Shown in pieces: positions 1 to 11,472 of a stretch of DNA of 54,454 nt. Source of the DNA: Clavulina sp. PMI_390 (Eukaryota; Basidiomycota; Agaricomycetes; Cantharellales; Hydnaceae); contig WIDE01000156.1 of the NCBI GenBank assembly GCA_015039315.1, forward strand, positions 2,032 through 56,485, given 5' to 3'. Below the pieces are notes generated by a model that searched no databases, was not told where the DNA came from, and saw only the letters and a list, made by a program, of their open reading frames with translations. The position numbers and the translations under genes are program-made. Numbering within the stretch: position 1 is the stretch's first letter; every line of letters starts with the position of its first letter.

Positions 1-279
1 AATCTTGCATGATTCTGATTTCTATTTTATTGAGGAGGATAGCGGTCACTGAGTCACTGACTGTCCAAGGTGGTGCAATTCAGGATGTCATCGCGATCTC
101 TGTTGATCTCACACACACCCAGATCGCTCAAAGCGGCACAGGGCCTGCGGTAGGGGTGCCCAATAGCTGCCACCTCCCCCCATGCAGGGTCCAGCATCGG
201 ATACGGTCGGGCCGAGAGGGAGGGGTGCTAAGACCCTGGGGTGCCAAATAGCTTCACCCTTTCATTTATTATACCAAGT
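1..279. other. Left-edge non-coding sequence
   Basis: This stretch lies downstream of the EFM6-like gene. I see no coding signal that I trust; the one open frame is short and of odd composition. It holds a 16-nt motif that occurs twice with one mismatch (153-168 and 238-253) and a partial third copy near 222-231. Confidence 0.4.
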
Positions 280-1307
280 TTATTTATGGTGAAGCCGGAA
301 CAGAGAGATTCCTTCCAACCGATACTTGTGCTGGTTGGGGTCATCAGAGACCTGGAAGTAGGAATATTAGGAAAGGACCAAGACACAATGCTGGCATGAG
401 GTCAAACAAACCTCCTCCCAGGTGAAGTAACGTTTCAGCAATATGAAAAACCGCTTATCTGCCTGCAATATGCCAGAATTGATGAATGACCTAGCAAGAA
501 TAGTGCACGCACTCACCTTGCGCCTCTTCTTATAGCAAAAGAGGATCTCTGCATCAGAACTTGACCCCAGGGTGTGTAGTGTCTCAACAAGCAGAGGAAA
601 AGCCGGCTCAAAGTAAACGCAGTCTGCGGCTAGTACCATGGAAAAACCCGAAGGATCAAGGCCAGGTCCCACGAGAGGTTCGCCCCTGGGCCAACAATTC
701 CCAAAAAAAAAATGCTTAATAGGCGAGTAATGTGAATGGAAATGATGAGTATCATGAGATTTACTTACCAGTTGAGTTCCGCAGCAGTAACGCAATCCGA
801 CACATTGTTGAGGGCGATGTTTTGTTTCATGGTTTCGAGCAGCGGCCTAATGAGTGTTGATTAGTCGGAGACTACATATTGAGGGAGTCTGCGGACTTCT
901 GATCAGTAATCAAGACCTTTGCGCCCAATTTCCCTGCTGCTAAGCCAACGAGTCCCGTTCCGGCACCTGGACAGTCATGTAAATCAACCGGCCAGCGGAT
1001 CTGAGACTTCCACTAACCCAGCTCTAGGATAGACTGGCCTTCAAGCGATGGATACTTATGGGCAAGATAAGTTGCAAGCACCTTTTCAATCGAATCCAGG
1101 GCAAAAACGCTTGAGCAGGCGATGTGACAACGGAGATGAGAAATCATGATCGACCTCCCCAGCTGGCCACGCTAAACCGCCACATCCTGGCAACGCATCG
1201 ACACAAAGAGAGATCAAAAGATTAGGAGATATTTCTAACTCCAACTGTTCCCCATGGACAGAAGGCCGTTGTGGTGGGATAAGGTTAGTAAGATCGGGCA
1301 AGTCCAT
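280..1307 (-). CDS. EFM6: EFM6-like protein-lysine N-methyltransferase
   Basis: Seven-beta-strand, SAM-dependent methyltransferase of the Methyltransf_16 family. Yeast EFM6 methylates a lysine of translation factor eEF1A in the cytosol. Read in pieces on the minus strand, the protein starts MDLPDLTNLIPPQ at 1307. It then shows the SAM-binding glycine loop GAGTGLVGLAAGKLGAKV (about 905-985). Next comes an acidic-strand segment ending in AAELNW (about 772-845). The post-motif-II segment VLAADCVYFEPAFPLLVETL (about 575-640) is characteristic of EFM6 rather than other METTL21-like enzymes. The last exon ends LFRLHHK with stop TAA at 280-282. At least five introns interrupt it. Known for the family: substrate and fold. 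Inferred: that this copy has the EFM6 substrate. The start is the first ATG that keeps the conserved N-terminal region in frame. Confidence 0.82.
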
Positions 1308-1674
1308 TGCGTGTTTACGGTGCTTTGGTCGCGACCAACGATGCAAAGCCAACTCCAAACTTGCGCCCGATAACCTCGCATCACAACTCCAGTCATGCCT
1401 CCGACTGAGTAATTTACCCTCTGACTATAGACTCAACTTTGATTGATTGGGCCAAGTTGCGCATATCACAATGCCCTGCAGGGTCTACCAATTCTTTACG
1501 TTATGAGGTGCATTGAGGTGTCATCAAGCTCAAGATATTGTGGTACGCAGGGCATTAAATTCCATAGACAATCATGGCACCATGCGTATCGAAGTGTGAA
1601 CACAGTGCGCGCAGACGTAAGAATCAAAGTAGATAAGATGAAGATCAGGAGAGTGTGGACAACGGAGGATGCTT
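1308..1674. other. Intergenic, EFM6-YOP1
   Basis: This interval contains the upstream region of the EFM6-like gene and the 3' flank of YOP1. Both genes point left. I found no further gene, repeat or RNA in it. Confidence 0.5.
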
Positions 1675-2424
1675 CTAGTTAGCACCAACAGAGTCGGGGG
1701 ATGGAACCTGAACAGAGGTCGCAGGCCCCTTCGTGTTCTGGGCAAGAATAGGGCGGATGACGCTGAAGTAGAGGACACGAGCGCCCTGTGAGAGAATAGA
1801 GGATATTGAGGTCAATATATCGGTTTGTGGCGGGTGCGGCGGCGGCTTACCTTTGTGGCGGGAAGCTGTAGCCACAGAATGAAGATGGTCTTGAAGACAT
1901 AGTAGAAGGGGAGATAGTAAAGCATCATGCGAAGAGCAACGGCTTCCAAGAAGGTAAAGGTCTGCAAAGGAAGATAATTGTTCAACAGGCGTGAACCATG
2001 AGGCGGAACGCGACAGAGGTAGGCTTACCCCGAAGGTCACCCAGTAGGTCAACCACTGGATGTCATCCTCATGACCAGGAGACTCAATTGCGCGGACGGA
2101 GAGGTAGGCGGGAAGTGCCCAACCAATGAGGTTGGAGACGGGGTGAGCGAGAGGGTTGATGAAGAGGGAGATGAGCGCAATGGCGACGGCGCCAATGAAG
2201 GCCCAAGCCTTGGGAATCTGTGTCCTCTCCTGGAACTGGTGGGCGACGGGATATTTGGAAAGCTGTTGTTACATGCGAAGGAGAGCACAAAAAACCGCAC
2301 GTCATAGGTCTTATCAGTAGTGATGTTTTATGTCGACGTCCGATGAACTCACCTCCTTGTCGAGCTGGTCGACATGATAGGCAACCTTATCCTGGGCTTG
2401 CTTGATGGCAGGGTGGGTCGACAT
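1675..2424 (-). CDS. YOP1: YOP1, ER-membrane-shaping TB2/DP1/HVA22 protein
   Basis: Yop1/REEP proteins insert hairpins into the ER membrane and, with reticulons, curve it into tubules. The minus-strand model has four exons. Exon 1 (2353-2424) gives MSTHPAIKQAQDKVAY and ends in DQLDKE. Exon 2 (about 2029-2262) begins LSKYPVAHQFQERTQIPKAW and runs through two hydrophobic segments into the signature AIESPGHEDDIQWLTYWVTF. Exon 3 (about 1853-1953) gives TFTFLEAVALRMMLYYLPFY and the rest of the second hairpin. Exon 4 ends in SVGAN with TAG at 1675-1677. The length of about 170 residues fits the family. The start is firm because the N-terminal ATG is followed by the typical Yop1 amphipathic stretch. 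Nothing looks broken. Confidence 0.93.
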
Positions 2425-3290
2425 CTGCAACGTGGCGGAGGGTGAGCACTGCCCGCGCGATACGGAGGCGAAAAACGAAAATTCAAGGGAAAAAGGAGCA
2501 AGTATAGCAACGCGCGCGATACACGGCTGAAACTTGCCAGGGGCGACGAAGAGTGAAAGGTAGAATGAACGACAAACCTTGGATAAGTGCGGTTTTGCGA
2601 AGGGATGCTTTCGAGCAGAGGGGGGTGGTGGGGGTTAGGAGGATGACGGAGCAGTTGCCAGAAACGCTCCTCTATAATAGTGTCACCGTGACAAAGCGTG
2701 ACTGACCACTTCGTCATATCAAATATGATATGAGTGTCATTTTCATGTTCATCGTCACCAAGAGAAGGGCCAGAACGTTTCGGGCCCACGCGCCGCCCGC
2801 GCGATTCGTGTGATGTGATCATTAGCACATGCATGGTAACTCGATGTTCGTTCGTGTCGTCTCTATATATACACCAAGGCTATCCTAATCGATACCGCAT
2901 GTTTCGACGCATCTAACTCGACGCAGCTGATGCCCCCTTAGTAACAGACCGCATAAATCTGGCTTCTAGTGGAGTGCTGCTGGCCCAGTAATATAGTGCC
3001 TTCCCAATCAGACGTTGTACCCAAGGGATCCCCTGAATCATGAAGAGCGGATGACACTCCTAATTATCTCGTATGAGCTACGGCGCAGCATGACTCGACG
3101 TGTCGCTCGTCCAGTGTCGACTTCCTTTGGCCAGTTGTCCTGACCTGTACTGTGACAGCGTGACAGTCACTACATTGGACGTGTCAAGTCCCAAAACACA
3201 TTCTCTTCAAGACCATGGTGGTGAGCTAGTTCTTCATGATCGTCAAGGTACCCAAATCTCATCTCATAACCCTCTAGTCTAGTCCTAAGC
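2425..3290. promoter_or_regulatory. Divergent upstream region of YOP1 and OST5
   Basis: This 866-bp space separates two genes that point away from each other, so it should hold both promoters. A perfect 7-bp inverted repeat with a 4-nt loop lies at 2715-2732. A TATATATA run lies near 2866 on the plus strand, but it is over 400 bp from the OST5 start. Open frames here look like leader sequence rather than protein. Confidence 0.4.
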
Positions 3291-3728
3291 ATGACGGTGG
3301 GTGCATCCCTCTCCCGCTGTCTCAGTGTCAAGAAAGCTGACCATTCCTTGTGCTACTCGACAGCTGTGACCTACGTTCAATTCAAGGCAATTCCCTCCCA
3401 TTCCTCAAATTGCATGACTAGCTTCTTGTACTCACTCTTTGCAACAGGAACGCTTCGCAGCCCTTCCAGCCTTCCAGCCCCTCATCCCTACCGATCTGCT
3501 CCCATACCTCGCGTTCATTCTTCTTTGCAGCACTTTCCTTCTCGCTTTTTATGCTTCGACGTGAGTCTTCGAGTCTGCATGCACCACGTGTTGTCATCTC
3601 TTACGACTTCTAACAGCTTACCGAAATCCACGCTGGCAGTGCGAGAGGCCCTAGTGGCAGGGTTAGCGAGCGTTCTCGCGGGCTTTGGGGTGGTAGCCCT
3701 GTTCTGCAGTGTCGGCGTATACGTCTAA
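3291..3728 (+). CDS. OST5: OST5/TMEM258 subunit of oligosaccharyltransferase
   Basis: Small two-helix ER membrane subunit of the oligosaccharyltransferase that transfers N-glycans onto nascent proteins. Three exons are proposed. Exon 1 is only ATG ACG (3291-3296). Exon 2 (about 3449-3560) begins ERFAALPAFQPLIPTDLLPY and carries the first membrane helix. Exon 3 (about 3618-3728) reads LPKSTLAVREALVAGLAS and then the second helix, ending in FGVVALFCSVGVYV. The final GVYV and the preceding FG.V pattern match OST5 and human TMEM258. The phases agree at both junctions, giving about 77 residues, normal for the family. The two-codon first exon is an inference from splice signals; a different upstream start is possible. 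It is convergent with RPA12, with stops 80 bp apart. Confidence 0.82.
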   Translation: MTVGASLSRCLSVKKADHSLCYSTAVTYVQFKAIPSHSSNCMTSFLYSLFATGTLRSPSSLPAPHPYRSAPIPRVHSSLQHFPSRFLCFDVSLRVCMHHVLSSLTTSNSLPKSTLAVREALVAGLASVLAGFGVVALFCSVGVYV

Positions 3729-3808
3729 ACGGTGAAATACATATTGCAATATGAACACCCTGCATAGCACCACCAGAATTGTGTCTACTGTCCATTCGTG
3801 TGCAGGGT

Positions 3809-4449
3809 CTAGTTGTTGATTTTCCATCCATGTCGGCAAGTCTTGTCTGCACACTGCCAGAGAATATCTTCAGTCGATTACTTGAAGTGGTAGTGAATGC
3901 TTGGGTGCTTACCGTGTACGAGATCGTTGTCCCTTCGTCCGCCGATCTTGTCTGGGCAATGGAAAGGCAGTTGAGCGGCCTGTGCAAGAACTTTTGGGGG
4001 CATATTGACGTACTTGTGCTTCGCGATAAAATGATTCGCCGTGTCCACACCGTGGACAGGGCTCTGTGCACTGTGAAACCACATAGTGAGCGGTGGGAGT
4101 GGCCACTCTGGAGTGAGGATCTAGGCGAAACCTTAGTCCCAAGATCTGCTCCTTCATGAATAATGGTCTGTGTCGTTCGTTTGAGTTTTAGTGCAGATGG
4201 AAATGCATCAGGATGCGATCGAGTAGTCACAACTGTGTTTTCGTAGGCTACGATGCATCGCTTCAGTAGGGGTTTCAAAGCAGAGATTAAACCATCCAGT
4301 GGCTTACACGCTACGGGTTCTTCGTGGCCGCATTGTTCGCAAATTACCACCGAATCCGAGCCGGGCAAATCGAGCAGTGTGCCACAATTCGGACAGAAGA
4401 GCAAGGAACCTAGATACATCCAACCGGTCGAACCCATGATAGAGGACAC
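3809..4449 (-). CDS. RPA12: RNA polymerase I subunit RPA12 (TFIIS-like zinc ribbon)
   Basis: Small Pol I subunit needed for RNA cleavage and termination on rDNA in the nucleolus. The N-terminal zinc ribbon shows LLFCPNCGTLLDLP and then VICEQCGHEE. The C-terminal TFIIS-like ribbon is split over three exons: CPRCGHGESFYREAQ, then TRSADEGTTISYT, then CADKTCRHGWKINN followed by TAG (3809-3811). The RSADE block, with its acidic pair, is the cleavage-stimulating hairpin of this family. All eight zinc-ligand cysteines appear to be present. The start is the ATG at 4449; a second in-frame ATG lies four codons downstream. GET2 begins 168 bp away on the other strand, so the two share a short divergent promoter region. 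Confidence 0.93.
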
Positions 4450-4617
4450 CCAAGAAAGAGGCCGTTCACATACCTACTTTATGGGCTTTTTTAGACATGC
4501 TTTTTTTAGTACTAATCAAAGCTGGCAACCCAAGTCCAGTGCAGGAACGAAGAAGAATTGAACTTGTTCGAGGGGAGCTTGCCCTCGGACCTTCCTTGCA
4601 GACTCACGTCCCACCTA

Positions 4618-5563
4618 ATGGCAGATGCTAAAGCACGAGCAGAAGCGCGCCGTCAAGCGATTTTAGAGCGTGGGGCCGGCCGCCTAGCTAAACTCACCTC
4701 TTCCGCTCGCGGCGAAGACGCTGCAAACATATTCGACGGTTCGCAGCCCATAAACTTGTTCTCTGAGGTCGTTCGTTTCGTAATTCATCCATACGCTTTA
4801 GACCCTCCTCTCCCGGTTTTACCATCAAGAGAGGCTTCTCCCTTTCCCCCACCCCCGCCCGCTCCCTTGAATGCCTCCGGCCATTCGCCTCAATTGCATG
4901 CCCCGCTTGCGATGCCCCCATTTGACACGTCGGCGCCTTTCGGCGCTGGTGACAATGACCCAATGCAGGCTCTTATGTCTATGTTTGGTGCTGAGGGTCT
5001 TAATGGTGCTTCCCCACCCTTCACGCAACCTCCAATTACTCCTCAAACCGAACCTCCTACTCGCTCCCGCTGGGCATTTCTGCTGGTCCGAATACTTTCG
5101 GTCTTATCCATCACGTTATTCTCTGCAGCCTGGCTAGAGCCTGCATACTACCGTGCTCTAGATCTCCACGGGCTTCCATCCACTACGGGTAAGCAAAGAT
5201 GGGGTGAGCTCTCAAAGTCAAGGTCGATAAGCGGAGGTTTGCAGCCCATCGTATGTTCTACTCTCAAATCTGCTATTTCCTGAGCGCTATGGTGCTGACA
5301 ACCCTTTTTAATGCACTTACCAGCCGTTTCTTTGGATGTTTCTTGCTCTGCAAGCAGCATTCCAATCCTTCCAATATCTTCAGAAACGACCAGCCCCCCC
5401 ACTTCCCTCCCTCCTCTCTCTTGCATTACCTCATCTTCCTCAAAACATCGCTTTCGGCATCACCCAAGCATTCGCTTATATTGAACTCGTAAGCCAGATC
5501 ACTAATGACCTCGCTCTCACCCTAGCAGTTGTCGGCCTCCTTGTCTGGCTTGCCTCCAGGTGA
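4618..5563 (+). CDS. GET2: GET2-like tail-anchored protein insertion receptor
   Basis: The GET1-GET2 complex in the ER membrane receives tail-anchored proteins from the GET3 ATPase. Near its start the protein has a basic cytosolic motif, ARAEARRQAILERG followed by RLAKL, as in GET2/CAML proteins, where it binds GET3. A long Pro-rich linker follows. Membrane segments are seen at WAFLLVRILSVLSITLFSAA and, after an intron starting near 5190, at FLALQAAFQSF. The C-terminal one is NDLALTLAVVGLLVWLASR, ending with TGA at 5561-5563. The family is poorly conserved in sequence, so the call rests on the N-terminal motif plus three C-terminal helices. An in-frame ATG upstream at 4558 gives a longer, less typical N-terminus. 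Confidence 0.75.
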
Positions 5564-5594
5564 CCGTAATACATGCCATCTGTTACCCTGATCT

Positions 5595-6668
5595 TCATAA
5601 AGTTGCAAACCGCTGGTTCATCGTAGCTAACAATTCAGGGAAATTTGAAGCGGGTAATATCATGGCTTTTGCCGCCACCTTCGCCCCAACTGCCCCTGGT
5701 TCACGGACTGGCTGTCGCGTGAACTCATAATCCAAGACGTGACTAGACAGCTTGAACAGCGTCAGCGACTATCTGAGGGCAAACTTTGCACTGTAAATTA
5801 AATGCGCTTACTGCCTCCCATATTTCGTCTTCTGGGTGATATGGTTGGGCTCTCCTGAAGCCCTCGCTTTGAGTAAACCCTTTGCTCTTCATCCTCTTGG
5901 TTGGTGGTTGAACATCCTGGCTAGACTGCTCATCTTCTTCCGAAAGCTCGTAAGTTCTTGACACACAAATGTAATGCGAAAAGTTGTATGGTTTGTTCTA
6001 ATCCTGATGGATCAGCAACCTTGTTCTCCAACATCAGGTGCATATGCTTACATCGTCAATTGCCCACCTCATTTCATCATTCAACAGTCGATACATATGT
6101 GGTGCCACCTGAACCGGCATGTTGATGAGACGTTCCGATAGTATTAAGCCCACTTGTGAGTTCGAGTTTGGAGCGAAGAGTTGGCGCAGCTCTTCAAACA
6201 TTGGTCGGAGCGCAGCACACTTTTGCAAGAGATACTCTACAAGAGCTTGAATAGCGACGTTTTCCTACAATATTCGAGCCCGTGTCATTACCAAGATATA
6301 TCGGGAAGGAATGGTCCCGGACTTACTTGATGTGCGTTCATGTTCAGCACAGTGAGGAATGCATAAGGATCAGAGTCGATGCCATCCGTCTTCACCGTTG
6401 TCCCGATGGGTTGTGAGAGGATCAGCTCGGTCAATTCATGAGTGTGGAGATCCTCCGCGTCCGCTTGAAAAAGCTGGCTCAGAAGTCTCTTGATGGCAAT
6501 GAAATCGATCTCTTTGGGATCGAAAAAGTCGAAATCGACATTGACAAGGCTTGGCTAATATCGCGATCAAAAGACAAGTTGGCCAGGATATGTACCAGAA
6601 AAACATTCATGGCTTGCCTCTTCCCCATCGGAACTCAGGTCGTCCTCCAAATGATTTCGTTTGGGCAT
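5595..6668 (-). CDS. BCP1: BCP1/BCCIP-family protein
   Basis: BCP1 (BCCIP in animals) is a nuclear protein; in yeast it acts as chaperone and export factor for ribosomal protein uL14 and Mss4. Pieces read on the minus strand fit the family in order. The start is MPKRNHLEDDLSSDGEE. The core NVDFDFFDPKEIDFIAIKRL is the family signature (about 6480-6555). PIGTTVKTDGIDSDPYAFLT follows. After an intron comes ENVAIQALVEYLLQKCAALR, and then SNSQVGLILSERLINMPVQV. The next exon reads NKPYNFSHYICVSRTYELSE, then PTKRMKSKGF. The last exon is LSSHVLDYEF through ASNFPELLATMNQRFATL, with TGA at 5595-5597. It is divergent from CAND1, with starts only 87 bp apart. Confidence 0.9.
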
Positions 6669-6755
6669 TCTAGTTGACGCTTGTTATTGCCACAACACGA
6701 CACGCGCGATTCGACTCAACAAACTTGCGCGCTTCTAGTCAACATCCTCGGCACG
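6669..6755. promoter_or_regulatory. Bidirectional promoter BCP1-CAND1
   Basis: Only 87 bp separate the predicted start codons of two divergently transcribed housekeeping genes. No TATA-like element is visible. Transcription start sites must therefore lie very close to, or overlap, the opposite gene's leader. Confidence 0.5.
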
Positions 6756-9700
6756 ATGGCGCCCAAAATGGCTCTCATCAACTCTTATATGACCAAGGTG
6801 TGTTCAGTGGTTTCCCGATCCTGTATTTGCTCATGCGGCTTCTACTTCAGATGGAAGATCCAGACATGGACTTCCGATTCATGGCTCTCAACGATCTTAC
6901 GAACACCATCCTTGAAGATCCGACTCTCTTTGGTAATGATGAAGGTCTGGAGTCCAAAACAGTAGACAAGGTGGTTCAACTAGTGCAGGATAAGAACTCC
7001 GAAGTCAAAAACCAAGCCGTGAAATGGTCAGTTCTGCACCGCTTTCTGTAAGTACCCCAGACTCAACGTTCACTCTGGCCTAGTTTGGGCCAGCTAGTCA
7101 AAATTATCAAAGAATCTCAGCTCAGCTCTGTCATTGACAACCTTGTCAATTTTATTGGTGGCAAGGACGATGAACTTCGTGATATTGCTGGTCTGGGCAA
7201 GTATCCTATGAACCATCGAACCTACTCATATACTCACAGTTGACCATTTCAGCTCTGAAGACCGTGACTGCCGAACTACCGAGCGAGGGCGCGATCAGTG
7301 AACGCGCCTGTTCGACGCTCACACCAAAACTCGTCGGGCAAATCCAACAGCCATCCACTCCTCCAGAGACTGTGATTGAGATGCTTGCTATCCTCTCTAT
7401 CCTCCTCTCGAGATTTCCCGTCTACCTGGCCGACGTGAAGCCTGCCCCGGCAACCACTATTACCCCCCTCCTCGACCATGCGCGGATCGCTGTCCGCAAA
7501 CGAGCAGCAGTTGTTCTTGCCCAGTCCCTTACGGTTTCCAACCAATCTACCTTTGACGACATGGTAGCCCACACTCTGCAGCCCGCTCTTTCTTCCAGTT
7601 CTCTGCCCAGTCAACGCACCGCAGTTCTGCTCCTTGGAGCTATGGGTCGATTCTCGCCGACTCAGGTTGGGGCCATTCTTCCTTCAGTCCTTCCAACGGT
7701 GCTCAGCCTAGTTGACCGTGATGACGAGGAGCTTCGCGAGAACTGTCTCCAAGTGAGCTCACTCTCTTGTTGCTTGCCTCCTATCCCTCATGACCTCTCC
7801 TAGACTCTCGAGGCCTTAGTCTTGCGTTGCCCATCTGAGATGAACCCCTTCCTCACTGGCGCGATCAAGAGCGGAATCTCGCTCATAAAATATGATCCAG
7901 TAAGCTGCACCGATCGCTGATGTTCCACGGAAACTTACTCGCCCACTCCTTCACTGTGCAAAGAATTACAATGAAGATATGGAGGATGAGGAGATGGCTG
8001 ACGGCGAAGAAGATGAAGATGACGAAGATGATCTTGGACAGGAGTAGGTTCATCTGAGCTCTCCCCGTTCCCTTTACTGACTCGTGGTGTAGCTATTCTG
8101 ACGATGAGGACACCTCGTATAAAGTTCGCCGATCAGCTGCGAAGCTCCTCACTGCAATAATTGCGACTCGTCCTGATCAATTGGTGGTGATCTACCGTAC
8201 CATTGCACCTGTCCTGGTCATGCGTTTTGGAGAGCGAGAAGAGAGCGTCAGGCTAGATGTCTGGGCCGCGTACACATCACTGCTCCAACAAACCCTCCTC
8301 TATGGGTCGGGTACACATTCCAAAGATCCGGAAGCAGCGGGCCTTAAGCGTAAAAGGGCTGACGAAGGGATGGATGTCGAAGAAACCCCTCTGAGCCTTC
8401 TGAAGGCGCAAATTCCTGGACTTCTGAAAGCTCTTGTCCGTCATCTACAACCCAAGTCATCTGAAGCATCACTACAGGCTGGATTTGCCGTTCTCCGCGC
8501 TCTTCTTGCTGTCGCACCAGGCACACTGACCTCCCAAATGACTGCTATTGCATCTGTGTCTTCAACAATCATCGGCAAACCAACCTCCACAACATCGTCC
8601 CTCCTTCACTCAACTGTTATCTCGTTCCTAGACGTCGTATTCTCCACCCATTCCCCACCTTCTTACACTGGTGTATTGCCTCAGCTGACCCCATCGTTGT
8701 TGAAATCTTTGGGAGAGAAAGATCCCCGTGTTGCCGCCGCAAGTTTCAAGACGTTTGCCACCCTGTTACAGTCAGCGAAACCCGTTCGCTCTGGAGAATG
8801 GGTTGATCCGTTATATGCTCAGGTGTTATTGAGGCTTGAGCGGCCCGACACTGATGCTGCTGTCCGTGAACAGACGGAAACATGCTTGACCGAGCTTTGG
8901 CTATCTGCGACTGACCTCATGCGGTCGAAATCTGGGGCAGAATGGGTAGCGCTACGTAAATCCGGACGTACCGATGGCTCGGTGATTGTGGTGACAAAAG
9001 TAGCTAAAGAAGTCGACTTCCCAGCCAGCTGGGTGGACGAGTTTGTAAACTGGACTCTGAACGTGATACGAAAGAGTTCTCGCACCCAAAGGGATGAGGC
9101 CCTGCTCTGTCTCGCCACGCTTATTTCGAAGTAGAACCATCCAAATTCTCTCACCATCTCAATTCTGACCCCTATTCTTATCTAGGTACAACAACGGCCT
9201 TCCACAAAGCCTTGTTTCAACGATAATATCTCAGCTCACCCCTTATCTTACCCTACAAGATATCTCTCACTTCACAAACTCGCTCACCGTTCTGAACACA
9301 ATGCTTCGCATAGCTCCTGCGGACGTCTATCCGGCTGCTGAGAGCGAAGTTTTACCCATCATCTACAAGTGCGCTGTTTCACAACTCCCTGCAGGGCCTC
9401 TTGTGGAAAATATCATCGAGTTCTTTGGCACTCTTGTCACCGCCGACCCGCCTATCGCGACGCGATTGATCCCAGGCTTAACGACTTCCCTCGAGAAAGC
9501 ACCAGCAGGTACAGCCTCATCTGTCAACACGAGCCGCTGCATTGGCGGAATCGTGCGAAGCGAAATCAGTCTCGCCGCCGCCACCGTCAAAGATTTTGGC
9601 AAATCCATCAAAGTAAGTTCCTCAGTAATTTTTTGCAGAGTGTCATACTGGACTGATAAGCGCGCCTTAATGTGTCAGCCGGGCCAATCGACGCCTACTC

Positions 9701-11243
9701 CAAGGGTGATTCTTAGTCTCCATGTCGTTGGAGAGATTGGTCGCTTCATGTGTGTTCCCACTTTTTATTGCACCAGTCAATTATATGGACATTTACTATA
9801 TTTCTAAACAATCAGCGATATGACGCTGCAAAATGATGTCTTCAACAATGCTGTTGCACTATTCGCATCTCCTTCTCAAGAGGTACGCGCCGCCGCGGCA
9901 TTTGCAGCTGGTAAGCAGTCTGATTAGTTCCCTTCAACCGAATACCTTACCCTTCTTTGGGCAGGAAACATCGCTATTGGAAATCTGTCGGCCTTCCTGC
10001 CCGTAATTGTCAAGCAAATCTCAAGCAGCGATGAGAATCGACTTTTGTCTCTTCATGCCCTGAAAGAGGTCTATCGATTTCTTGATTTTGTCTCCACCGC
10101 CAATCAAGGCCTGACGAGCTATTACAGGTTGTCACGTATTGCTCTTCAGCTCAACTGGAAGGCGTCGCTGATACCCTTTGGCCGCCATTATTTGAGAATC
10201 CCGACAACACTCAGGAAAGCACTCGAAATGTTTCTGCCGCTTGTCTCGGCAGATTGACAACTGCAAACCCTGCTCGATATCTCCCTCTTCTCCATGTGCG
10301 GAATTTTTCTTCCTCGTCTTTGCAATTAGGCGCAGCTACTCACTGGTCATACTCATTTAATCAGGCAAAATTGCGTGATGATTCTCCCAGTATCAGAGCA
10401 ACTGTTGTGGCTTCCATCCGGTACACGTTCGCTGACCCTTCTCAATCTTACGACGAGCTTTTAGCCCCATTGATCGTGGATTTCCTCTCATTGGTCCAAG
10501 ATTCTGACCTGGTCAGCCATTTGCTTTCCCATTCAATTATACCACTGTTGACGGAATCCCTGACCCATTTCTACAGACTGTTCGTCGTTTGTCCCTGACG
10601 GCTCTCAACGCCGCTGCTCGCAACAAGCCTGCCCTCATTCGTGATCAACTTACCGTACTGCTTCCTCTCCTGTACAACGAAACAGTACCGAAGCCCGAGT
10701 TGGTCAAGATCGTTGAGATGGGACCATGGAAGCACAAGGTTGACGACGGCTTGGAAATTCGCAAGACAGCATATGAGACGATGTACACTATTGTGAGTAC
10801 TGGGGTACTTGATTGCCCATGCCGTGCTTAACCTTGATGGATAGCTGGACACCTCCCTATCTAGCATTGATCTACATGCCTTCTTTATCCATGTCATCCG
10901 TGGGCTAAGTGACGACTCCGACGAGATCAAGGTGCTGACGCACATGATGCTCTTCAGGCTAGCACAGGTTGCTCCCACGACGACCTCGCAGCGACTGGAC
11001 GATATCAGCCCTGGTCTTGAGCAAGCTGTCAAAGGTGCTCAAGTCACAAAGGACACCGTCAAGCAGGACCTCGAGAGGGCAGGTGAACTACAGCATAGTG
11101 CACTTCGTGCAATCGCTGCCCTCAGTAAACTTTCTTCTTCAACTCTCTCACCACGCTTTGAGCGCCTTATCGAGTCAGTCGAGAAAGGACCTCTTGCGCG
11201 TGAGTTCAAACAAAGGGTCGAGGGCCTTGGCGCGCGGATGTGA
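6756..11243 (+). CDS. CAND1: CAND1/TIP120 cullin-associated exchange factor
   Basis: Large HEAT-repeat protein that binds unneddylated cullin-RBX1 and swaps F-box/adaptor modules of SCF ubiquitin ligases. Exon 1 begins MAPKMALINSYMTK. The next exons read MEDPDMDFRFMALNDLTNTI and CLGQLVKIIKESQLSSVIDN, matching the CAND1 N-terminus. HEAT repeats follow. An acidic loop, MEDEEMADGEEDEDDEDDLG (about 7978-8045), is followed by YSDDEDTSYKVRRSAAKLL, as in animal CAND1. The C-terminal TIP120 region shows KHKVDDGLEIRKTAYETMYT and IDLHAFFIHVIRGLSDDSDE, and ends GLGARM with TGA. About a dozen introns interrupt it. One (7197-7252) uses a GC donor. It spans about 1,200 residues, normal for the family. Confidence 0.93.
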
Positions 11244-11472
11244 CCAGCTGGCTGTTGTTGCCGTCATTTGTCTGCTCCCCTGTACCAATTGCTAGAGAAA
11301 GCGTATCAATACAACTCCATTCGATTCGCATGATCGGACAGATTGAAGCAAAACCTTAGAAAGCATACTATGTATGTAATGGTAAGTTGAACGAGTTTGG
11401 GAGATGGAAACGGGGAGCAAATAAAGACAAATCAGTTTATCAGATGAGACCAAGTGGAAGCATATCAAGGCA

